The translations under genes were made by a program, and so were the position numbers. From Haematobia irritans (lineage: Eukaryota > Arthropoda > Insecta > Diptera > Muscidae), in NCBI RefSeq assembly GCF_050003625.1, contig NC_134398.1, positions 29,233,211 through 29,297,210 of the forward strand: 64,000 bases of DNA, given 5' to 3'. Each line of letters begins with the position of its first letter. Positions within the stretch are counted from its first letter, which is position 1. The notes beneath the pieces are model-generated. The model worked only from the letters and a program-made list of their open reading frames with translations, searched no databases and was not told where the DNA came from. Positions 12,465-23,655 of the stretch are shown piece after piece.

Positions 12465-12878
12465 TGGTGTAGTAGTTTTGTGAGGTTCTACTTTATATTA
12501 CTTCTACTTTATATCTTCTTATTAAACTTGATTTGTGTTTTCTTTTTGTACCCTATAGATAAGATGATTGCGGAAAATTCAAAAATCATAAAATCAAACA
12601 AAAACATTTTCCTTTTATTTAACATAATTTGGACATTAATCCCCTATATGCCTTTCACAAATTATCTTGGGCATTATTTAATTTATGCATACATCATAAT
12701 ATATGCTACCGTGTTTGTGTATACACCAATCTCATCATTATCACTGGAATCACATAGTGGTAACCAAATTTGTTTACATTGAGACTGATATAGATTAAGT
12801 CAACAAAACAATTTGTAATATGGTACAAATTGCATGGATGAATTTTTATACTTGCTGCGAAACTTGTATCTTGTAAAC
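12465..12878. other. Non-repetitive stretch with hydrophobic open frame
   Basis: A plus-strand frame (12435-12782, 115 codons) starts in satellite and continues into unique DNA. The unique part encodes a hydrophobic peptide (for example NIIWTLIPYMPF and YLIYAYIIIYATVF) that could span a membrane. A TTTTTGTACCCTATAG acceptor-like sequence lies near 12545-12560. I do not recognise the protein. High T content alone gives hydrophobic frames, so a decayed exon is only one possibility. Confidence 0.3.
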
Positions 12879-13507
12879 TTTGGACTCATATCAACAACGA
12901 TTTCGGTTTAAGAAAAAAATGGGTTTATTTGCATGGGACTATTTATAATTTTGACTTTGAACTCATAGGAAAAAATGCTTTAATAGATGAGATTTCAGTT
13001 TAGGATTCATTCTTGAGTGGCGTTCATATCAAATAGAAAATTTTGTCAAAATTTTATTTAAAAAAAAAAATAAATATCAAAATTTTATTTTTGTATAGAA
13101 AATTTTGTTAAAATTTTATTTCTATAGACAATTACGACAAAATTTAATTTTCCTAGAAAATATTGTCAACATTTTATTTCTATAGAAATCTTTATCAAAA
13201 TTTTATTTCTATAAAAATGTTGACAATATTTTCTAGGAAAATTAAATTTTGTCGTAATTGTCTATAGAAATAAAATTTTAACAAAATTTTCTATACAAAA
13301 ATAAAATTTTGATATTTATTTTTTTTTAAATAAAATTTTGACAAAATTTTCTATTTGATATGAACGTCACCCAAGAATGAATCCTAAACCGAAATCTTAT
13401 ATATTAAAGCATTTTTTCCTATGAGTTCAAAGTCAAAATTATAAATAGTCCCATGCAAATAAACCCATTTTTTCTTAAACCGAAATCGTTGTTGATATGA
13501 GTCCAAA
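12879..13507. repeat. Near-perfect 295-bp inverted repeat (long hairpin)
   Basis: The left arm 12879-13174 is the reverse complement of 13214-13507, with a 39-bp spacer. Outer ends read TTTGGACTCATATCAAC and GTTGATATGAGTCCAAA. Only scattered differences are visible (for example TTGAGTGGCG against TTGGGTGACG). Each arm consists of about 150 bp unique sequence plus several 29-bp units, so satellite orientation flips at the centre. A transcript would fold into a long double-stranded stem. Confidence 0.9.
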
Positions 13508-13510
13508 TGA

Positions 13511-13640
13511 TATGATAGAAAATTTTATCAAAATTTTATTTCTATAAAAATGTTGCCAATTACCACTTAAAATTTTATTTCAATAGAAAATTTTGTAAAA
13601 ATTTTATTTCTATAGTAGATTTGGCCAAAATATTATATCG
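13511..13640 (+). repeat. Short 29-bp satellite remnant
   Basis: About four degenerate plus-orientation units follow the palindrome's right arm, one of them interrupted by TTGCCAATTACCACTT. Confidence 0.8.
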
Positions 13641-15060
13641 CTCATCGCCAACAACTCCAAACCTCTGGGATATGTCTAAGCAATAAATAGTCTGTATATT
13701 TTGATCAAATTATTACGTGCTGTTGAATTAAATATTTTTATGTGCCAGTCTGTGCTCGGGCGCCATAATATCAATATACCAATGGGTTTTCTGTAAATGC
13801 TCTACATACCCCTTTTTCTGTTTAGAATTAAAGTTTGAAATGTACTGAATTTTGCATTCTTAAGTTAGCGTCTATCGTAACACAGATATAGAGAATATCA
13901 AGAAAACTAAAAACTAAATAGTAACACATCATTAACGCCAAAACTAGAAATGTGTGAGATACCATATATGCAAATACATGCAACTAGACATTGGGGTGTA
14001 TAGAAAAACATCTCGGATCCAGCTGGAATATTACCCACGGCATATATAAATTTTGAGATAAATAATATGCTTCGTTTATAAATTTTAATTTAATGGTGTT
14101 TTTTTTTTCTGAAAAAAGTGCTTTGCCTTCATTTTGTCTGTACAGAATGCGCATTTTTAAAATGTTACCAGAAACCTAAAAAAATGCTATCATTTCGGCG
14201 GGCAGAAAAGAATTCAAAGAAGGAAACAGGGCAATCGCAGCACTCTCGTTTGTTGGCAGTGCTGAAAATGCCCGTAATTTGCCTCTATGCGTGGCGCTAT
14301 TTTTACAACAGAATTCGAAGCCTTTTCGCACTTTTGCCTGTTTTTTTAGAAAAGAACCTAAAGAGTACATTTTCCGGGCAAAATGCAAAAAAAGTGTGCA
14401 TTGTTTACAAGAAAAGAAAACGCCATAAGATTTCATTATTCGTAGCATTTTTTGTTTGCTTGCCCTCACACCCTCATAAACATATGCATAAACATGTATG
14501 TATATATGTATGTATGTATATAAGATCTGGCTCTGTTTCGTTTCTTTGGCGAACGCACCATTACATCTATTATGCATAACCATATGTGTATAATATATTC
14601 CCATCCCCATATAAAATCTATATCTACACGCAATTTAAATTTTGTTTTTAACATAGCGATAGTCATTATATTCTAACGACAACTCAAGCAGAAGATGACA
14701 TTATTTTCCATGCATACAAATCATCAAAGTATTGTAGGGTATAACTACATTCATTTTTTTCCATAATTTTCATTCCCCATGATTCTCATTATGCACTCAT
14801 ACACACACACCCATACACACAAGGAGTAATTATTTTTAATATATTTCCCCATTCTTTGTCGTATCACCAATAGCTGGGCTCCAATGGCTTACTGAAATAT
14901 TAACGAGTAAGAAAGATACTCACTCGTCAACAATAGTTAGAAACTCACAAACACCATATTAACAACCTAGCGCACTAATATTTATGTGAAAGACACTTAG
15001 GCTATGGGCAACACAAAGAACCCGTTTATCGGCAAATATCTCTCTATTACATATAGTAGT
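13641..15060. other. Gene-free stretch with two opposed open frames
   Basis: Relatively balanced base composition around 14110-14580, where a 153-codon plus frame (14118-14579) and a 144-codon minus frame (14176-14610) overlap. Both are rich in Cys, Lys and His. The plus frame ends in a TATG/CATA microsatellite (about 14480-14520). No domain is recognised and both frames being open argues against coding. A short CA-rich run lies at 14800-14822. Confidence 0.5.
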
Positions 15061-15384
15061 AATGAGTAGAGAGAAATCATAGTAAGTATGACGATAGATT
15101 TTGCCTTTGACAAATAACTGTGTAATGCTTAGTACGCGCTCATATTATCACCTGGGTGAGAACAATATTGTACTTTAAGAGACCACTAACAATGCAAAGG
15201 AAGTTAAGGAGATTTGTATTTACAAACACAAACATAACATATAAACAAAAATCACTCTATTCTATACAATGCTCCGGGAAAAGCCAAAAGTTAAATAAAA
15301 TACAATAATATAAAATAGAACAGAATAAAATAAAATAAAATAGAATAAGACAAAATAAAATAAAATTCAATTCAATTCAATTCA

Positions 15385-15658
15385 AATAAAATTTATCAAA
15401 ATTTTATTTCTATAGAAAATTTTAGCAAAATTTTATTTCTATAAAATATTTTTGCAAAATTTTATTTCTATAGAGAATTTTGTCAAAATTTCGTTTCAAT
15501 AGAAAATTTTGTCAAAATTTTATTTCTATATGAAATTTTGTCAAAAATTTTATTTCTATAGAAAACTTTTTTAAATTTTTATTTCTCTAGCAAATCTTGC
15601 CATAACATAATTTTATTTCTATAGAAAATTTTATAAAAAATTTATTTGTATAGAAAAA
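15385..15658 (+). repeat. 29-bp satellite within first duplication unit
   Basis: Plus-orientation units directly downstream of the AAATA/TTCAA microsatellite at 15295-15390. The unit order matches 16065-16340. Confidence 0.9.
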
Positions 15659-15892
15659 TATTAATAATGAGAAGAGAGAAATCATAGTAAGTATGACGAT
15701 AGATTTTGCCTTTGACAATTACACAATTCTAATGCTAAGTACGCGCTCATATTATCACCTGGGAGGGAACAAATATTGTACTGTAAGTGACCACTACCAA
15801 TGCAAAGGATGTTAAGGAGATTTGTATTTATAAACGCAAACATATAAACAAAAATCATTCTATTTTATACAATGCTCCGGGAAAAGCCAAAA

Positions 15893-16058
15893 GTTAAATA
15901 AAATACAATAAAATAAACTGAAATAAAATAAAATAAAATAAAATAAAATAAAATAAAATAAAGTAGAATAAAATAAAATGAAATAAAATAAAATAAAATA
16001 AAATAGAATAAAATCAAATAAAATAAAATAGAATAAAACAAAATAAAATGAAATTCAA
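15893..16058 (+). repeat. (AAATA)n microsatellite
   Basis: A run of AAATA pentamers with occasional GAATA variants. The shorter counterpart lies at about 15295-15390 in the first duplication unit. Confidence 0.92.
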
Positions 16059-16064
16059 TTCAAA

Positions 16065-16558
16065 TAAAATTTATCAAAATTTTATTTCTATAGAAAATTT
16101 TATCAAAATTTTATTTCTATAAAATATTTTTGCAAAATTTTATTTCTATAGAGAATTTTCTGAAAATTTCGTTTCAATAGAAACTTTTGTCAAAATTTTA
16201 TTTCTATGTGAAATTTTGTCAAAAATTTTATTTCTATATAAAACTTTTTTAAAATTTTATTTCTCTAGCAAATTTTGTCATAACATAATTTTATTTCTAT
16301 AGAAAATTTTGTAAAAATTTTATTTGCATAGAAATTTAAAAAAAAAATTTTTGTACACAAAATTTTGTCAAAATTTCATCATTTCTATAAAAAAAATTAT
16401 CAAAATTTTATTTCTATCGAAAAATTTGTAAAAATTTTATTATTATAGAAAATTTTGTCCATATTTCATTTCTATAGAAAATTTTGTTAAAATTTTGTTT
16501 CTGTAGAAAATTTTTCATTAAAATTTTATTTTGATAGAAAATTTTGTCCATATTTCAT
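16065..16558 (+). repeat. 29-bp satellite array
   Basis: Plus-orientation units. The first part duplicates 15385-15658. The rest is more degenerate and runs up to the SINE dimer target site. Confidence 0.92.
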
Positions 16559-17058
16559 TTCTATAGGTTAGGTTAGGTGACAGCCCGATGTATCAGTCTC
16601 ACTTAGAATATTCAGTCCATTGTGATACCACATTGGTGAACTTCTCTCTTATCACTCGGGCAGTACTCATATTAAGCTCAATGACAAGGGACCTCCTTTT
16701 TATAGCCGAGTCCGAAAATTTGGGAGTCACCGTGGTGCAATTGTTAGAATGCCCGCCTTGCATGCACAAGCTCGTGGGTTCGATTCCTGCTTCGACCGAA
16801 CACCAAATAGTTTTTCAGCGGTGGATTATCCCAACTCAGTAATTCTGGTGACATTTCTGAGGGTCTCAAAACTTCTCTAAGTGGTTTCAACGCCGTTCGG
16901 ACTCGGCTATAAAAAGGAGGTCCCTTGTCATTGTGCTTAGCATGGAATTGTCCAGCACTCAGTGATAAGAGAGCAGTTCACCACTGTGGTATCACAATAA
17001 ACTGAATAGTGTAAGTGAGCCTGATACATCGGGCTGCCACCTAACCTAACCTTCTATA
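16559..17058. mobile_element. Inverted SINE dimer with a single target duplication
   Basis: 16566 to about 16719 is the 3' half of the SINE on the minus strand (starting GGTTAGGTTAGGTGACAG). It joins a full-length plus-strand copy from about 16730 that begins GGGAGTCACCGTGGTGC, has B box GGTTCGATTCC, and ends CACCTAACCTAACC at 17051. TTCTATA flanks the whole compound at 16559-16565 and 17052-17058, so both halves appear to have integrated as one unit. A-box region: GTGGTGCAATTGTTAGAATG. Confidence 0.82.
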
Positions 17059-17668
17059 GAAAATTTTGTCAAAATTTTACTTCTATAGTGAATTTTGTCA
17101 TAGAAAATTTCGAAAAAAAAATTTATTTCTATAGAAAATTTTTTTCAAAATGTTCTTTCCATTTTTTCAAAATTTTATTTGCACCGAAAATTGTTTCAAA
17201 ATTTTATTTCTATAGAAAATTCTGTCAAACCTTTATTGCTGTAGAAAATTTTGTCAATTTTTTTTTCTATAGAAAATTTTGTCAAAATTTTATCAAAATT
17301 TTATTTCTATGGAAAATTTAGTCAAAATTTTATATCTATAGAAAATTTTGAAAAAATTTTATTCCTATAGAAAATTTTGTCAAAATTTTATTCCCAAAGA
17401 AAATTTTTTCAAAATTTTATTTCTATAGAAAATTTTGTCCAAATTTTATATCTATAGGAAATTTAGTCAAAATTTTATTTCTATAGAGAATTTTGTCAAA
17501 CTTTTATTTCTATTGAAAATTTTGAGAAAATTTTATTTCTATAGAAAATTTTGTCAAAATTGTATTTCTATAAAACATTTTAGAAAAATTTTATTTCCAT
17601 AGAAAGTTTTGCCAAAATTTAAATTCTATAGAAAATTGCGTCCAAATTTTATTCTTATCGGACATTTA
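17059..17668 (+). repeat. 29-bp satellite array
   Basis: Plus-orientation units resuming after the SINE dimer, with one degraded section at 17100-17200. Confidence 0.92.
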
Positions 17669-17671
17669 ATA

Positions 17672-18451
17672 ATTTTTATACCCCCCACCATAGGATGAGG
17701 GGTGTATTAACCTTGTCATTCCGTTTGTAACACATCGAAATATTGATCTAAGACCCCATAAAGTATATATATTCTGGGTCGTGGTGAAATTCTGAGTCGA
17801 TCTAAGCATGTCCGTCTGTTGAAATCACGCTAACTTCCGAATGAAAAAAGCTATCGACTTGAAACTTGGCACAAGTAGTTGTTATTGATGTAGGTCGTAT
17901 AGTATTGCAAATGGTTCACTTTTACGTATAGCCCCCATATAAACGGACCCCCGATTTGGCTTGCGGAACCTCTAAGAGAAGCATATTTCATCCGATCTGA
18001 CTTAAATTTGGTACATGGTGTTGGTATATGATCTCTAACAACCATGCAAAAATTGGTCCACAACGCTCCATAATTATATATAGCCCCCATATAAAGCGAT
18101 CCCCAGATTTGGCTTGCGGAGCCTCTAAGAGAAGCATATTTAATCCGATCTGACTGAAATTTGGTACACGGTGTTAGTATAGGGTATCTAACAACCATGC
18201 CAGTATTGGTCCACATCGGTCCATAATTATATATAGCCCCCATATAAAACGATCCCCAGATTTGGTTTGCTGAGCCTCTTGAAGGAGCGAAAATTATCCG
18301 AAATTGAAATTTGGTGCATTTCGCTAATGCATGGCCGATAACAACCATGCCAATATTGGTCCGTATCGATCTATATTATATATAGCCCCCAAATAAACCG
18401 ATTCCCAATCACAGAAAAATCACGATTGCCACTCGAGCCAAAAATAATCTA
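17672..18451 (+). mobile_element. TATACCC-family dispersed element, copy E1
   Basis: The head TTTTTATACCCCCCACCATA is followed by a conserved 5' block (ATTCCGTTTGTAACACATCG, GACCCCATAAAGTATATATA, GTCTGTTGAAATCACGCTAA). Four copies of a roughly 152-bp internal repeat follow, each with ATATAGCCCCCATATAAA (near 17928, 18080, 18232, 18381). The copy ends at GCCACTCGAG, then AAAATAATCTA, and runs directly into 29-bp satellite. A 165-codon minus-strand frame (17851-18348) has a 51-residue repeat and is a by-product of the near-153-bp period. The family is widespread in flies; I cannot name its class with certainty. Confidence 0.75.
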
Positions 18452-20010
18452 TCAAAATTTTATTGCCATAGAAAATTTTGTCTAAATTTTATATTTCTAT
18501 AGAAAATTTTTTCAAAATTTTATTTCTTTAGGAAATATTGTTAAAAATATAATTTCTATATAAAATTTTGTCAAAAATTTATTTCTATATAAAATTTTGT
18601 CAAAATTTTATTTCTATAGAAAATTTTGTCCAAACTTTATTTCTCTGAAGAATTTTGCCAACATTTGTTTCATTGTTGTTGTTTTTTTGATTTCAGCTTA
18701 AAACCATGCATTGACTAAACTAAAAGTGTAGCTTAACCAACAGAGGAAAATAATGTTTGTCAAATTTATTTGAGCCCTATAGACTGCAAGATGGTTGGAT
18801 GTTGTTTTTTTGATTTCAGCTTAAAACCATGCATTGACTAAACTATAAATGTAGCTTTTTTCTAAAGAAAATTTTGTCCAAATTTTATTTCTATAGAAAA
18901 TGTTGTCAAAATTTTATTTCTTTAGAAAATTTTGTCAACATTTTATTTATATATATATTTCTATAGAAAATTAAGTCAAAATTTTATTTCTATAGAAAAT
19001 TTTGGCAAAATTTTATTTCTATAAAAATTTTGTCAAAACTTTATTTCTTTAGTAAATTTTGTCAAAATTTTATTTCTGTAGAGATTTTTGTCGAAATTTT
19101 ATTTCTATAGAAAATTTTTTAAAAATGTTATTAATATAGAACAGTTTGTCAACAATTTATTTCTATAGAAAATTTTGTCAAAATTTTATTTCTATGGAAA
19201 ATTTTGTCAAAATTTTATTTCTAAAGGAAATTTTCTCAAAATTTTATTTCATATAGAAAATTTTCTCTAAACTTTATATTTATAGAAAATTTTTTCAAAA
19301 TTTTATTTCTATGGAAAATTTTGTCAAAATTTTATTTCTATGGAAAATTTTATCAAAATTTGATTTCTATGGAAAATTGTGTCTAAATTTTATATTTCTA
19401 TAGAAAAGTTTGTCAACATTTTATGTCTTTAGGAAATTTTGTCAAAATATAATTTCTATATAAAATTTTGTCAAAATTTATTTCTATATAAAATTTTGTC
19501 AAAATTTTATTTTTATAGAAAATTTTGTCCAAATTTTATTTCTATAGAAAATTTTGTCAAAATTTTATTTCTTTAGAAAATTTTGTCAAAATTTTATTTC
19601 TGTAGAAAATTTTGCCAAAATTTTATTTCTCTGAAGAATTTTATCAAAATTGTGTTTCTAAAGAAAATTTTGTCAAAATTTTATTTCTTTCGTAAATTTT
19701 GTCAAAATTTTATTTCTATTGACATTTTTGTCGACATTTTATTTCTATAGAGGATTAAGACAAATTTTAAATTTTTATTGAAAATTAAGCCAAAATTTTA
19801 TTTCTATAAAAAATTTTGTCCAAATTTTATTTCTATGGAAAATTTTGTCAAGATTTTATTTCTAAAGGAAATTTTCTCAAAATTTTATTTCTAAATGAAA
19901 TTTTCTCAAAATTTTATTTCATATAGAAAATTTTCTCAAAATTTTATTTTTATAGAAAATTTTTTTTCTATAGGATATTTAATAATTTTTTTCTCTAGAA
20001 AATTTTAATG
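18452..20010 (+). repeat. 29-bp satellite array
   Basis: Plus-orientation array starting right at the E1 joint. It is interrupted at 18672-18860 by the GGATGCTGATGAG-type element. Groups such as the GGAAATTTTCTC variants recur (19225 and 19870), showing multi-unit duplication. Confidence 0.93.
18672..18860 (-). mobile_element. Dispersed element G, rearranged copy
   Basis: Minus-strand copy of a roughly 195-bp element (fullest copy at 60831-61035). It reads TTTTTTTGATTTCAGC then CTTAAAACCATGCATTGAC, continues to GACTGCAAGATGGTTGGAT, and then repeats the TTTTTTTGATTTCAGC end from 18801. The same terminal segment thus sits at both ends of the copy. No coding content is recognised. Confidence 0.65.
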
Positions 20011-21180
20011 AAATATTATTTCAGCTATTATATAAAAATCATGGAACCATAGTTTTTGCAAGAAATTGCTAAAAACGAAATTATTTCAAGCACTTTTGCC
20101 ATTAAATAGTTTTTTTTTTTTGTTTTTTTTTTTTTTTTGAACTTCCAAAAAGTGAGCCATAATAGACGAATAGTACATCACAATTGTGTTTTGTTACTAT
20201 GCTCGGTGTGTGCGCTTGCGCGCAATGCTAACCACAACCATATTAGACAATGCCATCTTAGCTCCATCTATGCCATACCAAATTAGCCACCTCCAGTCAC
20301 TAAGTCAATCCGACAATCTGTCCGTCAAAGTCAGTTCGAATTTCTATGCAATAAAATGCCCAGTTGAATGTGTATTGTGCCGGTGATGGTGCTGTCGCCG
20401 CATTCAGTTTTATGTTCATCTAAAAGTGGGGGTATTTTTTCGCTTTAATTTTCTGTAATTTGAAGCATTTTTGGTCGGTATTTTAAACTTGTATCTTGTA
20501 TCAAGTTGAACATGTTTTTGTGTTTTCTTTTTTGCTGTGTGCATGATTTCCAAGTAGATTCCTACAAAACCAAAAACAAAAAATCCAAATCTTGTTTTGA
20601 AGCAAAGTCAACGATTATTGTTGAGGCATTTTATTCAGAAATCATAGTAATTTGGTAGATGGTTAGTTTTGAGTTAGATATTGGTGGCTGGCTGCCAGCC
20701 ATACAAATAAAACACCCCGCATGGAAAACATATCTATACAAAGATGTCAGAGAGTCTTCTGACATCCTCCAGACATTGCTAACTGAAAAATTATTTGGTT
20801 TCTTTTCGTTTGCCTTTGGGTTATGCTCTTGCCTGCTCTATTATGTAGATTTATTTGTTTCCTTTGGCAGATAATATTTATTTAAATTGTAATTTAAGTG
20901 ATAGGTGAATTAACATAATACTCTTATTAAAATGAAATTCATCAAGCTGTCTAAATGTGGGGCAATTTCAGAGAAAAGAAAAAGAAAATAGTTTGAATGT
21001 GGGTAATTTTAATTTAAAATAATTTTAGAGTAGATCTAAATAAAATTCATTATATAAGATAAATTTGTCAAAAAATTTTAATTTCTAAAATAAATAAGAT
21101 CAACAGTTTCTCTCCAGCGATTCTAAAAATTTTAAATTTGGAAATGAGAGTCTAATAAACCTGATTGGCCGTTGATATAA
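20011..21180. other. Gene-free stretch of moderate composition
   Basis: 20150-20400 is less AT-rich (TGTGTGCGCTTGCGCGC near 20210). Short frames at 20186-20386 and 20659-20874 encode nothing I recognise. A perfect 9-bp stem with 6-nt loop (GATGTCAGA / TCTGACATC) lies at 20743-20766. Poly(T) lies at 20107-20138. From about 21000 the composition approaches the AT-rich family A spacers. Confidence 0.5.
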
Positions 21181-23025
21181 TCAGAATTTTATGAGTGTAT
21201 AAAAAATCGTTTTCCTCAATATATTAGTATTCTGGCGCCCGAGCAGGGACACCTTTGTTTGTCAAACCAATTTTATTTTATTAAAAATTTATAAAAAAAA
21301 AAATATAAAAAAACTAATAATAATATGGCTAAAACAAAATAAATGTAGTTACCGAAAATCATATGAAAATCAAAAATTCACTCTCATATTTCAAATTTAA
21401 AATTTTTGAGTAAATAGACCTATATGGTCACTGATATATCTCTCCTAATTTGACACCAAATAATTCAAATTTGGGAATGAAACTATAAATAATCTATTTG
21501 GCCGATGATATATAAGTATTCTGGCGCCCGAGCAGGGACACTTTTATTTTCCGAATTTCAGAAAAAAAACCTAACTGAGGAAACAAAAAAACAAAAATAT
21601 AATAATTCCGTAAAACAAAAATAAATAAAACAAAATAAATTATAGATACAATTATAAACAAATTAAAGTTTAAATTAAAAAAAATCATTTTTTTTTTTAA
21701 AAAATCATTACAAAATTATTTTTTTTTTTATAAATTAAATAAAATTTGTACTATATTGGTATTCTTTTGTTTTTTTCAAATTCCAAACCAAATTAAATTA
21801 AATTAAAATATAATAATAATTAATAATTTGGTTAAAGCAAAATAAATTTGCTTATCTAATTAATATGAATTTCAATTGAATAAATATTTTAATTAATAAA
21901 TATGATTACAACTTCATTTCCAGCAAACCTAATAATTCAAATTTGGAGTTGAGACTTTCTAGAATAAATATAATCAAAAATTTACTTCCAGAACGCCTAA
22001 TAATTCAACTTTGGAAATGATATTATAAAAAAGATTTTTCTCCATTAATATCTTGGCATTCTGGCGACCGAGCAGGGCTTCTTTTGTTTTCCAAATTGCA
22101 AACAACAATTAAATAATAAAAATAATTTGTCTAGCACAACATAAATTTACTTGCCTGAAATTAAAATCAAATTACGAGCTATAGTTATAATTATAATAAA
22201 AATTAAATTTAAAAATGTATTAAATAAAAATAAATTTATAAAAATAGTTTTTATAAAAAAATTAATTTCTGTTTTTAATTTCGTTACTTTGGCTTTTTTG
22301 ATCTACTTTTTAACTTCTGTTTTAATTTTTTTATATGTTTTCAATATAATAATTAAATTATTGGAAATAACATTATAAATAATCTATTTGGCGGTTGGTA
22401 TCTTAGTATTCTCGCGCCCGAATACGGATTTTTGCTTTGTTTTCCAAATTACAAACCAACTAAAATGAAAACAGAAATAATAATTTAGCTAAAACAAAAT
22501 AAATTTAATTTTCTAAAATTAAAAAAAATCGAATTATAGTATAATTAAAATTTTATTAAATAAAATTAATAAAAATATATTTTTTTTTTGTATACAAAAA
22601 ATACTCTTTGTTTTAAATTTTCGTTTTTGTCCAAACTGTAATTAAATTTTGTAAATGAGAGTGTAAAAAACCGATTTAACCTTTGATGTGTTAAAATTCT
22701 GGCGCCCGAGCAGGGACACGTAGTTTATTCCAGGCCATATAAAATGAAACAAAAAAATAACCCAAACTGTAATTAATTTTTGTAAATGAGAGTGTAAAAA
22801 ACCGATTTAACCTTTGATGTGTTAAAAATCTGGCGCCCGAGCAGGGACACGTAGTTTATTCCAAGCCATATAAAATGAAACAAAAAAATAACCCAAACTG
22901 TAATTACATTTTGTAAGTGGGAGTGTAAAAAAACGATTTAACCTTTGATGTGTTAAAATTCTGGCGCCCGAGCAGGGTTTATTCCAAGCCATATAAAATG
23001 AAACAAAAAAAAAAAAACAAAAAAC
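21181..23025 (+). repeat. Family A: seven GC-rich PBS-like boxes in AT-rich spacers
   Basis: The box TGGCGCCCGAGCAGGGACAC starts at 21233, 21522, 22700 and 22831. Variants are at 22062 (TGGCGACCGAGCAGGGCT), 22412 (degenerate) and 22962 (truncated after CAGGG). Each is preceded by a TTAGTATTC- or TTAAAATTC-like stretch and, further upstream, by a GGGAATGA...TATAAA-like stretch. Seventeen of the first 18 bases match the tRNA-Lys (UUU) primer-binding site used by many retroviruses and some insect Ty3/gypsy elements. No LTR ends, gag/pol or polypurine tract are visible. Confidence 0.75.
22626..23020 (+). repeat. 131-bp tandem repeat carrying the family A box
   Basis: Three adjacent units with starts spaced 131 bp (boxes at 22700, 22831, 22962). 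Each holds CAAACTGTAATTA, a GAGTGTAAAA stretch, CGATTTAACCTTTGATGTG, the box, and GTAGTTTATTCCA(G/A)GCC then ATATAAAATG. The third is shortened directly after CAGGG. High similarity suggests recent local amplification. Confidence 0.88.
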
Positions 23026-23655
23026 TAACCCACCTAAAATTAAAAAAATGCATGTTGTAGTTATAATTATATTTAATAAAAATTAAAATTGTATTTAATC
23101 AAAATAAATTAATAAAAAATAGCTTTTTAATAAAAAACATTTCTGTTTTAATTTTTTTTTGTTCGTTTTCTATACATCTTCATATTCCAACATACTTTGC
23201 ACTATTTGCCTCAATGCCTTCCACTAAATTGCTTCTCTTCTATCATGTTCATAAAAAATGCATATAAATTCATATTAAAATACAGAGATAATCATCATCA
23301 TTATGAAGATTTATATATCTCATGCATGAATGCCAAAAAGAAAAACAAAAAAACACATAGCAAGTCAGTTTCATTTTTCAGTCAATTTATATGTAAGATG
23401 AGGTATGATGAGGCTGATGATGAGCAACTTAACTCAAATCCTATATGAGATGTTCACTCAGCTTTGAAATAAATTCAATGGCTTCTGTATATGCTGCATA
23501 AGATTTGTTAGCAACGAATTCATTAAATTTCTTATACATATTTTTTTTAAAAGATGCGTTTGAAATTATTAGCTTTTTTGATATTAGTAAGAGTTTTTCA
23601 TTTTAGGGACCTATTTGTTTACTGTTAATAATAATTTTTATTAATTTAAAAAAAA
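23026..23655. other. Gene-free stretch
   Basis: AT-rich spacer with an 83-codon plus frame (23197-23448) without recognisable domains. It ends at the next satellite block. Confidence 0.5.

Larger units (their letters stand above)
15061..16345 (+). repeat. Tandem segmental duplication, about 0.6-0.68 kb period
   Basis: The unit begins AATGAG(T/A)(A)GAGAGAAATC at 15061 and again at 15666. Both contain the same unique 240 bp (ending GCTCCGGGAAAAGCC near 15271 and 15874), an AAATA microsatellite, and the same variant 29-bp units (TTTCTATAAAATATTTTTGC, then CGTTTCAATAG). The offset grows from about 605 to 678 bp because the microsatellite is longer in the second unit. Confidence 0.88.

Noticed and set aside
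14118..14610. 153-codon plus and 144-codon minus frames
   Set aside because: Fully overlapping on opposite strands, compositionally odd, ending in a TATG microsatellite, and without any recognisable domain.
17036..17051. CCTAACCTAACC as telomere repeat
   Set aside because: Only two or three repeats, always at SINE ends, internal to a scaffold, and in a lineage where telomeres do not use TTAGG.
17851..18348. 165-codon minus frame with 51-residue repeats
   Set aside because: It is the complement of TATACCC-family internal repeats; the same frame is broken in other copies.
21233..22977. A complete endogenous retrovirus or LTR element around the PBS-like boxes
   Set aside because: No LTR ends, gag, protease, reverse transcriptase or integrase motifs in any frame nearby.
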